Shown here: piece by piece, positions 61,939 through 64,000 of the stretch | Layout: the number at the start of each line of letters is the position of its first letter | How positions within the stretch are numbered: position 1 is the stretch's first letter | Assembly: GCF_003071065.1 (NCBI RefSeq) | Contig: NZ_QCXX01000001.1 | Span: 124,001 to 188,000, forward strand | Origin: Sphingobacterium athyrii | GTDB lineage: Bacteria > Bacteroidota > Bacteroidia > Sphingobacteriales > Sphingobacteriaceae | Reading direction: 5' to 3' | Length of the DNA: 64,000 nucleotides | The notes under the pieces: model-generated | The model's input: the letters and a program-made list of their open reading frames with translations, nothing else | Told to the model about the DNA's origin: nothing | Databases searched by the model: none | Program-made: the position numbers and the translations under genes

Positions 61939-63264
61939 ATGAAGTTCAATAAAATCGTTTATTCCTTAGCGACCCTATCGCTTTTGAGTAATACAGGATT
62001 TGCACAACAGCAATCTGAAAACTTGCCGCCAAATGCGACGCTTCAGCAGCTGATAGATTATGCTTTGCGGAATAAGATTTCGGTCAAACAAGCAGAACTC
62101 GATGAGTCCATAGGTGAAAAAGATATAGACATTTCGCTCTCTGGCTGGTATCCGCAACTTGGTCTGACGGGCAATTACAATCACAATGTGAAATTACCAA
62201 CCATGTTTTTCAATGGTGCTAATATTCCAATGGGGACTAAAAATAGTAGCGCTTTAACGCTGCAGGCAGACCAACAGATTTTAAATCCTGCGTTAATGCA
62301 GGCGAAAAAAGGTGCTGATTTGCTCCGCCTGAGTAACAAACAGAACACGGAGAGTCAAAAAATTGACGCAGTGGTTGACGTGAGCAAAGCTTACTATGAC
62401 ATTCTGACTTCAGAAGAACAGATTAAAATCGTACAGGAAAATATTGCGCGTCTGCAAAAGCAATACAATGATGCCCATTCGCGCTATGATGTCGGTGTAG
62501 TCGATAAGACCGACTACAAACGTGCTCAGATTGCCCTCGCAAATGCCAGAGCAGATGAAAAACGTACCGTTGAGCTCCGTAAGTATAAATATGACTATCT
62601 AAAACAGCTGCTTGCCTTGGATAAAGGGCAAAACCTGACACTTTCCTTCAACAATACGAATATGGAAGGGCAGGTTTTATTGGATACGACTGCCGGTATC
62701 AATGTTACAAATCGCATTGAATTCCAACAATTGCAAACTTCCAAAAAAATTCAGGAATTAAATACCCAATATTATAAATGGACATATCTTCCCAACATAA
62801 GTGTTTTCTATAACTATGCATTTAATTATAGAAATAACAGCTTTGGCAAATTGTACAATGATAATATTCCGAGTTCTGTTGCAGGTTTGAACTTATCGTT
62901 ACCTATTTTTCAAGGGTTCAAACGCAAGCACCAAATTAACAAATCAAAGTTGCAGGAAGAACGCATCGATTGGGACATCAGGAATTTGGAAAATACGGTC
63001 AACACAGAATATTCGATGGCCCGGGCAACTTATAACGCTAATCTAAATGACTGGAAAACAGCGCAGGAAAATGTTGTCCTTTCCAAAGAAGTTTATGAAA
63101 CCATCAAATTGCAGTATGATGAGGGGATTAAAACTTACTTGGACCTCATGACTGCGGAGACTGATCTTAAAACAACACAATTAAACTATTTGAATGCCCT
63201 TTATGCGCTATTGTCAAGTAAACTGGATGTTCAAAAAGCAATTGGAGCGATCCAAACTAATTAA
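61939..63264 (+). CDS. TolC-family outer-membrane efflux protein
   Basis: A 441-residue protein with a signal peptide (MKFNKIVYSLATLSLLSNTG to FAQQ). It has the two OEP repeats of TolC (ATLQQLIDYALRNKISVKQA, then LNLSLPIFQGFKRKHQINKS) and long coiled-coil helices (IARLQKQYNDAHSRYDVGVV). It forms the outer-membrane channel of a tripartite pump. It lies 4 bp after tetR and 28 bp before the adaptor gene. Confidence 0.92.
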   Translation: MKFNKIVYSLATLSLLSNTGFAQQQSENLPPNATLQQLIDYALRNKISVKQAELDESIGEKDIDISLSGWYPQLGLTGNYNHNVKLPTMFFNGANIPMGTKNSSALTLQADQQILNPALMQAKKGADLLRLSNKQNTESQKIDAVVDVSKAYYDILTSEEQIKIVQENIARLQKQYNDAHSRYDVGVVDKTDYKRAQIALANARADEKRTVELRKYKYDYLKQLLALDKGQNLTLSFNNTNMEGQVLLDTTAGINVTNRIEFQQLQTSKKIQELNTQYYKWTYLPNISVFYNYAFNYRNNSFGKLYNDNIPSSVAGLNLSLPIFQGFKRKHQINKSKLQEERIDWDIRNLENTVNTEYSMARATYNANLNDWKTAQENVVLSKEVYETIKLQYDEGIKTYLDLMTAETDLKTTQLNYLNALYALLSSKLDVQKAIGAIQTN

Positions 63265-63292
63265 TCAATTCAAACGGAAACTAATACAAATC

Positions 63293-64000
63293 ATGAATAA
63301 AAGACAATTATTATTCGCTTTCTTCCTTGGGACGGCTTTAGTATGGACCTCTTGTGGAAATAAAGATGCAAAAAAGCAAGGTGCAGCACAGGCTCAGGCT
63401 GAGAAGGTTGTTCCTGTTACCTTTGGCGCAGCATCACATGAGATTGTTACGGGAACAATAAGTTATCCCGCAACAGTCAAACCGTTGAACGAAGCAGATT
63501 TATTTGCCGAAGTAAGCGGTTATATTACCAAAATATATGTTTCAGACGGTGCTGTGGTCTCTAAAGGACAAGCCTTGTATGAGATTGACGGAACACGTTA
63601 TAATGCTGCAGTACAACAGGCAAAAGCAAGCCTGCAAGTAGCACAGACCGACCTTGACCGTCAAAAAAGAGATTTGGCACGTTACCAGACATTGGCTGAC
63701 AAAGATGCGATCGCCAAACAAGTATTTGACAATGCAGTATCCGCTGTCGCTTCGTCACAGGCGCAGGTAGAATCTGCCCGCGCAGCGTTGGTTACGGCGA
63801 GTACAAACTTGTCACGCTCTACGATACGCGCACCATTTGCAGGAACTGTAGGTATATCGCAAGTACGTTTAGGTGCTTTGGTCAATCCAGGAACTACCCT
63901 ATTGAACACTTTATCCTCAACAAGCCCTATTGCCATTGAATTTCAGGTGAACGAAAAAGATATCAGCAAATTTGTTCAAATGCAGAGCAGCCGCTCTTCA
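63293..64000 (+). CDS. RND efflux periplasmic adaptor (MFP), cut by window edge
   Basis: The frame is open for 236 codons to the right edge. It starts MNKRQLLFAFFLGTALVWTS with a lipobox cysteine (WTSC), so the protein is lipid-anchored. The adaptor motifs are present: a lipoyl half AEVSGYITKIYVSDGAVVSK, a coiled-coil hairpin (QAKASLQVAQTDLDRQKRDL), the second lipoyl half RSTIRAPFAGTVG and the beta-barrel start SPIAIEFQVNEKD. It should couple the TolC-like channel to an RND pump, expected just past the window. Confidence 0.92.
   Translation, partial: MNKRQLLFAFFLGTALVWTSCGNKDAKKQGAAQAQAEKVVPVTFGAASHEIVTGTISYPATVKPLNEADLFAEVSGYITKIYVSDGAVVSKGQALYEIDGTRYNAAVQQAKASLQVAQTDLDRQKRDLARYQTLADKDAIAKQVFDNAVSAVASSQAQVESARAALVTASTNLSRSTIRAPFAGTVGISQVRLGALVNPGTTLLNTLSSTSPIAIEFQVNEKDISKFVQMQSSRSS

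Overview
The window looks like chromosomal DNA of a Bacteroidota bacterium, most probably Sphingobacteriaceae (Sphingobacterium-like). This is inferred from gene content: a SusC/SusD pair, CarboxypepD_reg-type TonB-dependent receptors, an ImuA-ImuB-DnaE2 cassette, LytS/LytTR pairs and one-component sensor regulators. It also fits promoter elements of the Bacteroidota type (TAnnTTTG, sometimes with an upstream TTTG/TTG), several of which lie just upstream of the chosen start codons. No insertion sequence, phage gene, CRISPR array or rRNA gene was seen.

Layout. 1-2802: start of an alpha-2-macroglobulin-like protein, cut by the left edge. 3222-4556: GH1 beta-glucosidase. 4560-6592: three small membrane proteins of similar shape (transmembrane hairpins plus a soluble beta-rich domain), with a near-perfect palindrome between the divergent ones. 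6622-9000: a secreted CarboxypepD_reg-like protein, an unknown acidic protein and a DUF2809 membrane protein. 9063-18817: compact polysaccharide-utilization locus made of a membrane-spanning one-component regulator, SusC, SusD and a bimodular enzyme (GH TIM-barrel-like half plus GH16 half), probably for a beta-1,3-glucan. 19072-27153: metabolic and transport genes (threonine aldolase, aquaporin, nitronate monooxygenase, D-lactate dehydrogenase, EamA transporter, HxlR regulator, MFS exporter, unknown membrane protein).

27234-32622: translationally coupled imuA-imuB-dnaE2 mutagenesis operon behind a 27-bp palindrome. 32762-35443: LytS/LytTR two-component pair. 35779-36606: lgt. 36634-39696: divergent NarL-type regulator and PAS histidine kinase. 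39882-46937: phytate/phosphate locus (TPR-HTH regulator, TonB-dependent receptor, beta-helix lipoprotein, beta-propeller phytase). 47157-49961: arginine catabolism (rocD and arginase) with a divergent Lrp/AsnC regulator and phased repeats in the shared intergenic region. 50028-52940: small unknown genes, an NAD(P)-binding oxidoreductase and alkaline phosphatase. 52981-53266: three identical tRNA-Thr(TGT) genes in tandem. 53541-58926: clpB, a thioredoxin-like protein, purN, a Cys/Lys-rich microprotein and an MFS transporter. 59019-61123: hotdog-fold protein, lipoprotein, SCO1-like copper protein and c-type cytochrome. 61344-64000: TetR regulator, TolC-like protein and RND adaptor (cut by the right edge), a multidrug-type efflux operon.

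The glucan locus and the GH1 enzyme could together take a beta-glucan to glucose. The phytase and alkaline phosphatase both release phosphate. Functions are family-level calls from the translated sequences. Promoter and operator calls are pattern-based and unverified.
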